Part shown: piece after piece, positions 27,201-40,000 of the stretch
Layout: each line of letters starts with the position of its first letter
Position numbering within the stretch: the stretch's first letter is position 1
Source of the DNA: Anniella stebbinsi
Lineage: Eukaryota > Chordata > Lepidosauria > Squamata > Anniellidae
Direction: 5' to 3'
Length of the DNA stretch: 64,000 bases
Assembly (NCBI GenBank): GCA_029215795.1
Contig: JARDYH010000002.1
Span: 360,432,973 to 360,496,972, forward strand
Translations under genes and position numbers: made by a program
Notes under the pieces: model-generated
Database searches by the model: none
Told to the model about the DNA's origin: nothing
The model's input: the letters and a program-made list of their open reading frames with translations, nothing else

Positions 27201-30200
27201 TGGCAGCCAGGTTGGTCACTGGTACACCTAGGGGTGACCATATTACAGCAGCTTTAAAATCGCTCCACTGGCTGCCAATTAGTTTCCGGACGAAGTATAA
27301 AGTGTTGGTTCTTACCTTTAAAGCCCTACATGGTTTGGGTCCAGGTTACCTACGGGATCGCCTTCTCCCATACAATCCGCCCCACACGCTGAGGTCCTCT
27401 GGGAAGAATTTACTACAGTCGGCCAAGACTAGGCTGACAACCGTTACCCAGAGGACCTTCTCTTCTGCTGCTCCCAGACTGTGGAATGACCTGCCGGAGG
27501 AGACTCGTCAACTTAACAGTCTTTTAGAATTTAAGAAAGCCATAAAGACTGTTCTCTTCCGGCGGGCATATCCAGTGGAATTTTAGAATGTTTTTAGGAT
27601 GTTTTAGGATGTTTTAATGCAGTTTTAATAATGTGTGTCATGTTTTAATCAGTTTTATGTATTTTATTATATTGTTGTTCCCCGCCTCGATCCAAACGGA
27701 GAGGCGGGTAAGAAATAAATTATTATTATTATTACATGGCAGTGCTATCCACAGCTGTCTCAGAGCGACACCCAGTCAGGATTTCTGCTTACCCAAGACA
27801 CCACCCGGCCATTGAAACATGGAAGCTTTGCATTGTCATCAGAGATTTCTTCCTTCACAACCCTGGAAAAGAGAGAGAGAGAGAAAGGTCAGAGCCCAGG
27901 CCAACACACAAGCCAGGGTTAACAGAGCAGGTGGCCTGAATTTAGGGCAAAAATATAAGAACTTGATGTGCTACCATCACAAAAACCTCTTACAGATACA
28001 TGGTAGGGGAAAGCATCTACATTCCATATCTTTGAGAGAAGCTACACCCAGGCACTGAAGGTCAGAAACCCAAGATTCTGCAATTGAAACAAGTTACAGA
28101 AGTCTATATGCAATTTGTTTATGAACATTATTTTAGAACTTTTTTTGGAAAAACACTGCAGAGAACAATAGACAAGGTGACCCACAGGCAGGGTGGATAA
28201 AAATCAATGGTTTTTTTAAAAAAAACGGATTTTTTAAATTTAAATCAGATTTTTTTTTAATTTAAATCGATTTCTTTATTTAAATTGATTTTTTTTAATA
28301 AAATGCTTTTTGAGGAAAAATCTATTTAAAAATAGTTTTCTATTTAAGATACATTATAGTCCAAAGGTTATTCAACATGAAATAAGGATTAGTTTTTAAT
28401 TATGTAGCATGAGGCTGTATATTCATGCAATGTTTAAATTTTTTGGTAAATGAACTCCATTAATCCCTTCACAATGTCAGGCTCTTCCAGAGGTTTCTGT
28501 AAGATTATTGGGCAATTTTTCTATCTAGAAGTTATTATCACAGATACTTGGTTTTACAGTTCTCAAAACTGTGAATTTGTGTCTGCAGAGAACACAATCC
28601 CATTGTTCCTTTGCAAATCTATGTACACAGAATCAACCCCCTACCTCTTAAGTGCTAAGTTTCAAAAATTCAATGAATAGATTGTTGGGAGTGGAGGAGG
28701 GAGGGGCAAGCAGTAAAAATGAAAATGAAACCTTCATCTGGTTGTAAATATTAAGATTATACCAGCAAGAATGAGTCTTTGGTAACTCTGAGTTGTGTAA
28801 AATATGTATTAAGCTTACAGCGAGGAAGAGTGCACTTGGGGGGGGGGGGGGGGGAGTCACATGATTAAATACAGTCTTTCTGAGTAGTGATTAAAATTGT
28901 GATTTAATTCAAATCCACCCTGGTAGTGATTTAAATCATGATATAAATGGAATTGATTTAAATCAAATCCTCCCTGCCTACAGGATAAAGTTAAGAGGCA
29001 GAGGGAAAGCTTGAGTTGCGGAGGAAAGTCCAATATCCCTAATCCTGAAAAACCACACAAGCACCCATGATAGCTTCGCACATCCACATGCCAAATTTGG
29101 AATCAGTATCAAGTCTCTTCAGAGTTGGCATGGCTCCCAAATAAGGAACTCTGGGGCCGGCAGCTCTGTAAAAGGAACAATAATCGAATAATTCTCAGAA
29201 CACTGACAAAGTCTGAGGTGGTGTGAGGGGGAGACCCATAACAATGAGATCAACTGAAGGACTAGTGGGAGTGGCCACAGCTCAGTATGATGGAGCACAT
29301 GCTCTGTATGCAGAAGGTCCAAGGTTCGATCCCCGGTTTCTCCAGGTAGAGCGAGGAAAGAATCCGGCCTGAAAACCTGGAGACCTGCTGCCAGTCAGTG
29401 TCGTCAATACTGGGCTAGATGGACCAATGTTCTGACTGTGTATAAGGCAGCTTCCTAGGTTCCTATGATTGAAAGAGAGGCTGCATTCGGACAACACATT
29501 AGTCAATGGTGGGTTGAATAACCAACTCACATTGGTTATTTTGTGGATACTCCCCACAGAACATATTCCTACACAACTGTGGGTGGTTGGGGGTGGCATT
29601 GAGTGGACTAATAGGCAACCCAGCATTTGACTGACACAGCCCCCACCCCTCTCCCCACCCTCCCTCCTTCCTCAGTCCTCCCAGTTCTATCCCAGCAGCC
29701 CCTGCAAGTTGCACCAGTTGTAGCAGAGTGGCACCCGCCGCTTTGGTCGCTCTTGCTGCCTTCCTCTATGGGCTTGTGTTTTAACCCACTCACCACACGC
29801 CATTAACACACTCACCCCTCCACACAACACTTTAAACAACTGGCTTCGAGCTAAACAACTTGCAAGCCAGTTGTTTCTCTCAGTTGCTTATTTGGGCGGA
29901 ATAGCATACCATCAGTAGTTTGTGAGCGGTGTGTTACCCTCCACACAACACAATAAGCAACACAACTGACGATTGTTTCCCCCCTCAGTTGCTTAATGTG
30001 TTGTCCGAATTCAGCCAGAGTTTGCCACCGTGAAGGTTTGAGACCTACAGAGGTAATCCTTTACCACCAGTCAGCCTCCTATTCCATATGTACCGCCTCC
30101 CAGAAGGGAGAGACTGGAACTTAGACTGGACCACCAATTACTACAGGGCAGAAGAGGGTACCCACACACACAGCAACATATCCATAATTATGTTCTACCT

Positions 30201-33049
30201 TCCTGTGGATTTTAATTGCAAGTTACTTTGGAAACTAACTTTAGCTGGATAACTGGATATAAACGAACAGACAGACAAAATAATGAAACAACCTCCAGCC
30301 AGTTTAAAGCGTAGTGAGCCCTCAAATATGTGATTTAAAAAGAAAAAGGGGGGGGGACCTTCTCTGAAAGCTTCCAAGTTGTATTAGTTCTGAAAACAAA
30401 TTTTGCTGACCCGTAGATTTCTAGAGCCCCCCCCACACACACACACACACACACTCCATGGAGTCCCTCATGCATCACAGCAGCGTTCCTCTCTCATCAC
30501 ATTATGGAATCTCAAAATCTACACTAGGCAATTAAGGAAGCAAACCAAATGCATCTGCAGAAGCTTCCTAACGTGTTATATTCTATTCCCAGGTCAAGTT
30601 GCAGATTTTGTCCACTTGAAGCTGTGCAAAGTTCAGCAGCCCAGCCTAAGCCCTCTTCAAGATCTGACTCTTGTTCATGATTCCTGACGCACCGGGGGGG
30701 GGGGGGGGGGGGGGAATGACGACAGACACATGGATACAGTTCATTTATCTTGAAAACAAACCTGTGAAGGTAAGTAACACCAATGTGAAGGCTTGCCTAA
30801 ATTCAGCACGCTACATTTGTAAGCAAAAGACTAATCTAGAATCCTTTTAAAAGAAGAGAGAAAGAGAGAACGAAGCTCTTTTCCACATCATTGGGCACTT
30901 TAAAATAATAAAACACGGAAAACCATATGATCCTCTGGGGTCCCCACATAAACCTGACAATGTTTTGCTCAGATGGAAAAACTCATTTCCTTTCTTTTGC
31001 TGCACCTGCAGCCCTACCTTTTCCACTGTCCCACAATGCTATCTTAAAGCATGGAAGACAGCAAACAGCTGTGTATCATCTGTTCCGGGGGTGGGGAGCA
31101 AGAGAGAATCCCACTTCTGCATACAAAAACTGGATTCTGTAACCTGCATGAATTATGAAACATCTGGATTTCCATCGCCAAGACATCTTCCGGCCTATTT
31201 TTCAAGACTAAAGAACTTCAGTCTTTTTCCCATTTCCTTTTTTAAATAAAAGTAGAGACTCTGAGGAATATAAGCACACATAAAGCAACTGATACAAAAG
31301 AAACTTGGATGGCTGATGTTCAAGCAAACATTGTGAGCAAGCGGGAACTGTCCTTTTCGCTTCAGCAAGGGCACCACAGCCTACAGGGGCACGAACCAAA
31401 CGTCTCGTGTCCTGAACACAAGAAGAGCCTTGCTGGATCATCTCAAAGTTCTATCTAATCTAACGTTAATCACTGCCAACTCAGACGCCATCAGCATTTA
31501 TGTGAAGATGGAATTTCCTCCCCCCCTCCCACACACACACAATGTGCATTACTTTACACTTCTTTACGCCGAATCACATTTGTCACTTTGATGCCCATTC
31601 CACCAGTTTGGGGAGATCCTTTTGGAGCTCTTTGCTGTCCCTTTTTGTTCTAAGCACCCTAAATAATTTGGTGCCATCAGCAAACTTGGTCACCTTGCTG
31701 CTCACCCCAAACTCCAAATCATTTATGAACAAGTTAAAAAGAACCAGTGCCAATACAGATCCTTGAGGTACCTCAAGGTTTACATCTCTCCCTTACAAGT
31801 ACTAGCCATTGATCAATTGACCTGAAGCTGAGACCTTAGGTTTTGTTGGTCCCTGGCCGACAGCTGGTTGGCCACTGTGTGAACAGAGTACTGGACTAGG
31901 TGGACCCTCGGTCTGATCCAGCGTGGCATTTCTTATGTTCTTATGCATAGAAGGGAACACAGGCAGGCCAGATCAGGTCCTGCAATTGGCAAGCAGCCTT
32001 TGGATTGGCCGGGCCTGATGCAAGTACAAGTACCCTGCGCTTCTGCCCTTGCCTGGTCTTCCTACTCCACTCGTTTCTGGCTTAAGCCCGTCTTAAGCCT
32101 TCAGCTCCAGCAACTGGCCTCAGGTGCCCTTGGCTGGAGAACGCCCTAGGTCTGGATTTGAGTATGGCTGGGCGCTGCCTTCCCCTGGCTCAGAGCAACA
32201 GATTCATTTGACAAAAGGCTTTTAAAGGCTTAATATAAAACACTTTCAGACTACTCTTATTTAATCATTTTAATTTACCTCCATGCCAGCCAATAACTAC
32301 AGCATAGTGTTTGAGCATCTTGTGGTATAAAACAAGACACCAGCTTTAAAATCACTTCACTGGCTGCCAATTAGTTTCCGGATAAAGTATAAAGTGTTCG
32401 TTATTACCTTTAAAGCCCTACATGGTTTGGATCTAGGTTACCTGCGGGATCGCCTTCCCCCATACAATCCACCCCGCACACTCAGGTCCTCTGGGAAGAA
32501 TTTACTTCAGTCAGCCAAAACTAGGCTGACAACCATTACCCAGAGGACCTTCTCTTCTGCCACTCCCAGACTGTGGAATGGCCTGCCCGAAGAGATTTGT
32601 CAACTTAACAGTCTCTCTGACTTTAAGAAAGCCATAAAGACTGATCTCTTCCAACAGGCCTACATAGTTGAATTTTAAGATGTTTCATAGTTATTTTAAT
32701 AATGTATTTGTTTTAGAATCATAGAACAGAATCATAGAATAGTAGAGTTGGAAGGGGCCTATAAGACCATTGAGTCCAACCCCCTGCTCAATGCAGGAAT
32801 CTACCCTAAAGCATCCCTGACAGATGGTTGTCCAACTGCCTCTTGAAGTAATTGGTTCCATTGTCGTATTGCTCTAACAGTCAGGAAGTTTTTCCTGATG
32901 TCCAGCCGGAATCTGGCTTCCTGTAATTTGAGCCCATTATTCCGTGTCCTGCATTTTGGGTTGATCGAGAAGAGATCCTGGCACTCCTCTGTGTGACAAC
33001 CTTTCAAGTATTTGAAGAGTGCTATCATGTCTCCCCTCAATATGTTTTT

Positions 33050-33084
<35 letters not shown>

Positions 33085-33975
33085 TTAATCAGTTTTACGT
33101 ATTTTATACTATTTTGTATTTAATGTTGCTCCCCGTCTCGATCCAGAGGGAGAGGCAGGTAAGAAACAAACATTTAAAAAAGACATTAAAAATGCCTTTC
33201 CTCCCTCGATTTAGGGACAGCCTGTGTAATATAAATGAAAACCATTATGCACGTATGTTGAACAGCGGCTGAGACATTGCCACTGCAAACCCCCTGTCTT
33301 CTGGAAGACCATATGCTCCTGCCAGCACCAGACAGGCTTTGAAGTATCTTCACCAGATGGAAGCATGCAAGAAAAGTACAATCATTTGGGTCAATGCCCC
33401 AGGGAAGGGAGGCCGCAGGCTTTAAAAGGCTATAAATTTGTCCACAGTGTTCTGCTCAGATGTTTCATCACTGTTAGGAGAGGCCCGATTTCTAAAAGAG
33501 CACCAAAGATCACGTACATATTTAGAAATTCTGAGCTCCTCGGGCACAGTGAGTAGTCCTAAAACTCTATATGCCTATGACTGTGCCATGAATAATGAAG
33601 CCTACACCTGGAGCGCAGCATATATTCTCTAGATAAAAATCCTGAGGAACTCCACTTACTGAGTTTTGATATACACGTTCCTAGCTCTCATATAGTTGGT
33701 AGTATTAAAGTGCGCTGACAGAACTGCCAAAAGGCTGAGAAAGTCGGGTGGGGAAGAGTGTGGCTTCTACTGACTGGGATGGTAGCCTCACACCTCATAG
33801 GTCCACATTTCTCTCTCTCATGCCCGACGATCTTCAATTTCTCTTACCTACACTGGCCCTTGTCAGACATACCCCTTGTCTCAATACTCCAACAGCACCA
33901 GGGTAGTCCAGGGGTAAGAATTTGGGGCGTAAGCCTCACTTCCATCATGATCCCCCTTACTGTCACTTATTCCAG

Positions 33976-34008
<33 letters not shown>

Positions 34009-37000
34009 TATTTTGCATAATTTAGGTTTCTAATAGGAAGGAGAAACACAGAAACTGGGGAAACGCTGAGAGGAAGAAGACAGAAAGAATGAAGAGAAAT
34101 TTTGGGAGGGCCTGGAATAGTATTTAAATTTTCAATATGAACCCTCTGTATAGAAGGTTTGCCTATAAGCTTCATGACAGCCCACATTACGGAACTGATA
34201 TGAAGACGGGCTGAAGGACCTTGGGACGTTCATTCTGGAGAAAAGAAGACGGGGGGGGGGGGGGACGCGTTAGCAGCGTTCAGGTACATAAAAGGATGCC
34301 ACAGAGAACTAATTTCCATTGGCACAGAAATTAGGTCCGAAATAATGGGTATAAGTTGCAGCTACGTAGATTCCCATTAAATATAAGGAAAAACTTCCTG
34401 ACAGTAAGAACTGTACAACAGTGGAACAGTCTACCTACAGAGGTTGTGGGTTCTCCATCTCTGGAGGTTTTAAGAAGAGGCTGGACAGCCACCTCTCCGG
34501 GATGGTTGAGTTGGTTTTCCAGCACATTGCAGAGGGTTGGACTAGATGATCCTTGTGGTTCCTTCCAACTCCACAATTCTATGATTCTATGAAGTACAAT
34601 TCACTGGAGCCCCACCCAAACTACTGGAAATTGTAAGGTGGGGGGGGGGGGGCTCTGGCTTTGAAAACTTTATCAGACATTTTCCATGAACTTTCAAGCA
34701 TAACGGCTAGAAACATGCTCTTTTAAAAAAACGTTGAGATCTGCAGGCAGCTGAACACCTTGTCAAATATCATCTTATGTGGCCTATAGGATCATGGCAC
34801 ACGTGAGTCCTTTGCTATATGGACTGACCAGATGAAAAGAAAAGAACAAGTAACTTCATGCACAGGGCTGTTCTGAAGATCAAGGAAGACTGCACTGCAT
34901 AAGACTGGTTAATAAATGTCCACCTTCCTCCATACACCACCATCTCCTGGAGCTCCAAGGATCCTTCCACCAAAATGGGTTCGGAAATAAACAAGCTGAC
35001 CTTTAAAAGGCCCATCTAGCTCCAGGAGTTAGTAAAATCAGAGTCAGGGAAAGGAGGGTTAGGAGTCAAATGGGGACACAAACCCAAAGTCAGGAACTCT
35101 TGTTGTTTCCTCCAGTTATGGAACTCCTCTGCAGGCAGAATTTTTCTGCCCTTCTGAGTAAACAGCAGTGGAAAACAGGGCCAGAAAATTTCAGGAGGCA
35201 AATAGGGTTTTCTGTCCTAATTAAATCTGCCCCACCCAAACAACGCCTTCCATCCCTACCCTGGTGTTTAGATACATCAAAGAAACCTGTTCCTTGAGAC
35301 CCGGAAGGCTCAAATGCACTTATTGAATCTGAATGGAGCATCTTACAGTGCCACCATTTCTCACATCCTCTGTTCCAACCAAATAGTTGTGTCCAACCAA
35401 GTTGCAGGAAAGAGAGATTTCCAAGAACTCCAGTAGACACTGTGCCAAAAATTGCATTTCAAGCCAGTAGGCACCCCCTCACTTACAAAACTGGGGAGGG
35501 TAACCTGTATAGGACCAAGGGACTATCGTGCCATAATGCCTCATGAAAGAGACATAGAACTCATTACACATTAACATATAGGATTAATACATTGCACTTC
35601 TTCTGTAATGACATTAGAACATAAAAAGAGCCCTGAGGCTGGATCAGGCCAAAGGTCCATCTAGTCCAGCATTCTGTTCTCACAGTGGCCAACCAGTTGT
35701 TGACCATGGACCCACAAGCAGGTCACGAGTGCAACAGCACCCTCCCACCCATGTTCCCCAGCAACTGGTGTTCATAGGTTTACTGTCTATGATACTGAAC
35801 ACACTAGACCTTTGATGTTTTTGCTGTGAAACTGCTCACATAGTATATATTTTGTTGGCAAGTGTCATGTTAATGGAGCCAGAACAGTACCTACTGAAGA
35901 AACTGACAACCAAAGAATTGCCACTTTCCTTTAGAAATACATTTTCTATCCTCATGGATGCAGAACACAGCACAACGGTTCTGCCAAATACATTATTGAG
36001 GCTCATCTTCATAACTGGCATGAAATATAACCAAAGGGGGGGGGGGGAATCAACACACCACTTCGACAGCCACAGAGTCAGGGGCTAATGAGGAAATACC
36101 AACTTTGTCAATGTGCATAGGATGGCAGCCTTAATTTTTCAGGGAGATGTACTCATCCTGTAGCCTGCCTGGAAGCACTTCCCATAAAATCCACAGGTAC
36201 AGAGGCTGATCACAGTTATTTATTTTAGAACATTTATACCCTGCCTTATCTCTAACAACACATCAGTAGTTAAATTAAAAACATCCTCCCGATTTAAAAC
36301 AGTAACAACTCAAAAGCACTGAAAATATTTTAAATATTCCAAAAGCAGAGACCAATTAACACAGCAAAAGTTATCAACGTCTGGAAGGTCATTCATGAGC
36401 AGGTGTGACAGGCCACCCTCAGAAGGGAGTTCCAGAGTCTCGACACAGCTCCCGAAAAGGCCTTCTGCTTAGTCCCAATTAGATGTATTTCAGGTGTCAG
36501 TAGCAAAGGAAAGGCTCTCTCCACATGTTCAAAAGCACTTCATGGTGGTACTTTTCCCATGCTCAGGAGGTGAGGTGGAGGGGGGGGTTGAACCTGGCCC
36601 AAAATCTTGCTACCCATAAGTAACTGTTCATATTTCAGGAATTCTTTCCATAGTAAATAGGTAACTTAATATGCACCAGGATAGTCCATATCATATCAGA
36701 AACACCATGCCAGCTGCCAACTGTAAATTTCACACGAATGACAAATTGTAAGCAATGCATTTGCTACTTTGACTGAATCCATCTATCTGTCCTCTATATT
36801 GTATATCACAATCTACATTATTGTCAACTTTGATATGTTGCCAGCTAGGAAAATGTGTTGTTTGTCATATCTCAAGTTGTAACCCACAAAAAAGCCTGCA
36901 CACATCTCACTATATTAGTCAGACGTGGCCTGGAAAAAAAAAAGTATTTTGTAAGGCTGGAGGCAATTCATACTTACCACAGGTGAGTGGCTACTTAGAA

Positions 37001-40000
37001 GCCCGCCACACCCTCTGCAAAAATTGAAATTGCTCTTTGGATAAAAGGAGCCTGCAATGACCATTACCAAACACATCAGTGACCTGTTTTCAGGCTCTGT
37101 ATGTAGTAATTAAAGTAGTTAAATGTTGTGACTACACATGATTATATCGTGGCTGCAATAAGCACTTTAATGCCTCCATGTTTTGCCCCACTAGAAGGGT
37201 GAATGCCTGCAATTTGCCAGCCCTACCCCAGACCCAGAAAGTGGCCTGGAAGTGCCTCTGGTAGTCCCATTACTGAAGCTAAGCAGGCCTGAGGCTTGCC
37301 TTACATACACACCACGTTGAGATTCATACGGGGAAAAGGATTGCACACATACAACTCTAACAAAGCACCTTTTTAAAATTAAGCCTTCCACACTCGGCCT
37401 CTTCCAAAGTAGCTTATTCATGGCCAAGAGAGCATAGTAAAGGGGATGTCAGACTTTCTCATACAAGTCTGCCTGGCCAGAGAGTGCCTCGGGTAGGGTA
37501 CCATGTTCCCCAGAGACTGAGGCCTTTATAGGGGTCAAATCAGAACAACCAAAAGGAGGAGAGCATCCACTTAGGTCAAAAGTGTTGGTTATTACCGGGC
37601 GAAGTACAAAGTGTTGGTTATTACCTTTAAAGCCCTAAATGGTTTGGGTCCAGGTTACCTACGGGTCCAGGTTACCTACGGGATCGCCTTCTCCCATACA
37701 ATCCGCCCCGCATGCTCAGGTCCTCTGGGAAGAATTTACTACAGTCAACAAGAACTAGACTGACAACTGTTACCCAGAGGACCTTCTCTTCTGCCGCTCC
37801 CAGATTGTGGAATGACTTGCCGGGAGAGATTCGCCAACTCACTAGTCTTCAGGAATTTAAAAGATCTATAAAGACTGATCTCTTCTGGCAAGCCTACCCA
37901 GATGAATTTTAAAGTGTTTTATTGGTGTTTTATTGGTATTTTAATGATGTATTGGTTTTATGTGCTTTTAATCAGTTTTGTATTTTGTGTTTAATGCTGT
38001 TCCCCGCCTCGATCCGTTGGGAGAGGCGGGTAATAAATAAATATATTATTATTATTATTATTATTATTATTAAAAAAGGAGACAGAAGCGGTTCTCGGAA
38101 CGCTGAGATACTTTATTAATTCACGCCCAATGCGTTTCGGCCTATGTGGGTTTTTATAAAGGCCTTCTTCAGGGGACTGGAACATCAAAAATACATTACA
38201 TTAATATAACTTATAGGGATAACACATAGCATTATTATAACTATATGGGGTTAATTGGGAATATTGCTGCCCATATGTAAATTTCTTAAAAATTGTTTTA
38301 ACTAGTACAATTGTTTAAATAGAGCCTTTAAAATGTACTATTTAAACAATTTTAAAGAAACTTACATATGGGCATAGGCCTTTTAAGGCAATATTCCCAA
38401 TTAACCCCTATATAGTTATATTAATGCTATGTGTTATCCTTATACAGTTATATTGATGTAATGTATTTTTGATGTTACAGCCCCCTGAAGAAGGCCTTTA
38501 AAAAAACCACAAAGGCCGAAACGCATTGGGCATGAATTAATAAAGTATCTCAGCATACCGAGAACCGCTTCTCTCTCCTTTTCAAATCAGAACAAACCAC
38601 CAAGTGAGGAACCACACAGAGAATCTCTAAAAGCTGCTCTGGACCCCTCTAACCCCAGCCCTTGCAAGAGCATTGTCAAGTTGGTCCTGGCTCTGGCTGA
38701 ACAGCAGGCAAATGCTTCTGCCAAAAAGGAAAGAAAGCTGTTAAGGCTGTGGAATGTGCTTCGCTGGCAGAACAACTCATTCCTGAAAGAGCCCCAACCC
38801 AGCAGGAGGGCAAGAAGGGACTAGGGAGGAGAAAGGAAAGAAAGCCTTGAGCTCCTCAACCCCGCACACCTAAGAGAAAAAAGAGTCATCACAAAACAGC
38901 TGCCTAACCACCAGCCCCATAATTCCAAAAATGTTGTCAGGTTGGTTTTCAAAAATAATAATCCAGGAATATCTGGTTTAGAATACAGTGTGCCACGTTA
39001 GCAGGATTATGCTAAATAAATAGGATGTTTGCAAACTGGCTTATTTTGGAGCACAAAGCTTGGGCTTTCTTCATGCAGAATTACCAGTCCTGGTCAGAGT
39101 CCAAAATGGCAAACACAACAACTGGACTATGTGTATAACATGATGATGGCTGATACGCCGTACTATCAGAAAAGAACGAGCCAGCCTTGGTCATTAGTAG
39201 AGACCAACTTGTAAACTTGGCAAGCTTGGATCTTGGCAAGCCTTTTTTATGAAGTAACATCAAGAGAACAGGCTCACAATTTTCAATTCTGGCACAAGAA
39301 TTCCACTCCAACAAACAAATCCCTCTTGACCAGTCAGCTATGCTTTTGCTTTCTCTCTGACCAGTGAAAGGCTTAGTAAGGCAATACGTGACAGCTGTGG
39401 CAGACGACAAGGTTGTCTCCATCAACAGAAACAACAAATTTCAACAACATTCCACAGCAGACATGTCTTAGTGGATGCTCTCCCCAGAAAGCTGCGAGCA
39501 GAAGGTACACCACGCAACCTTTGAACTATTTCCTGCACCTCTCAACTACAGATGTCAGAGATATCCAAAACAAATTCAAATGACTTCGGATTTCAATTAA
39601 TTTGACCTGCAGATTCCCCACAAGATCAGCACCCTCCAAGTCATGTGGACTTGCAGACTGTTGGGTTTTTTTTACTTCCTGAATACACATTCCCATTCAG
39701 GTCAGCTATCTTTTGCAATAAAGCACAATTAAGGACCGGAGCTTACATGCAAGAGCCCAGGTTCAATCCCTGGCATCTGCAGGGTGGGCTTGAAAAACTC
39801 TTCTTTGAAATGGTGGAGAGCCATTCTAGTCAGCGTCAACAACACTAGACTGAGTATAAGGCAGTGTCCTTCGTTTTAACTACAGCTAAATCAGGACCAT
39901 GATGCTTCTGTTTAAATTATTACTTTTATCACAAATATAAATGAACTTAAACAGTCCTGGTATCATGTTAACATATGCAAATGTAATCAATGTATAATTG

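Larger units (their letters stand above)
32338..33175 (+). mobile_element. L2-type LINE 3' end split by a CR1 insertion
   Basis: The plus frame at 32394-32678 reads [20 protein letters not shown] and [20 protein letters not shown]. The 3' end is interrupted at about 32717. It resumes at about 33046 with (TA)n and TGTTTTAATCAGTTTTACGT, then CCCCGTCTCGATCC. Confidence 0.83.
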
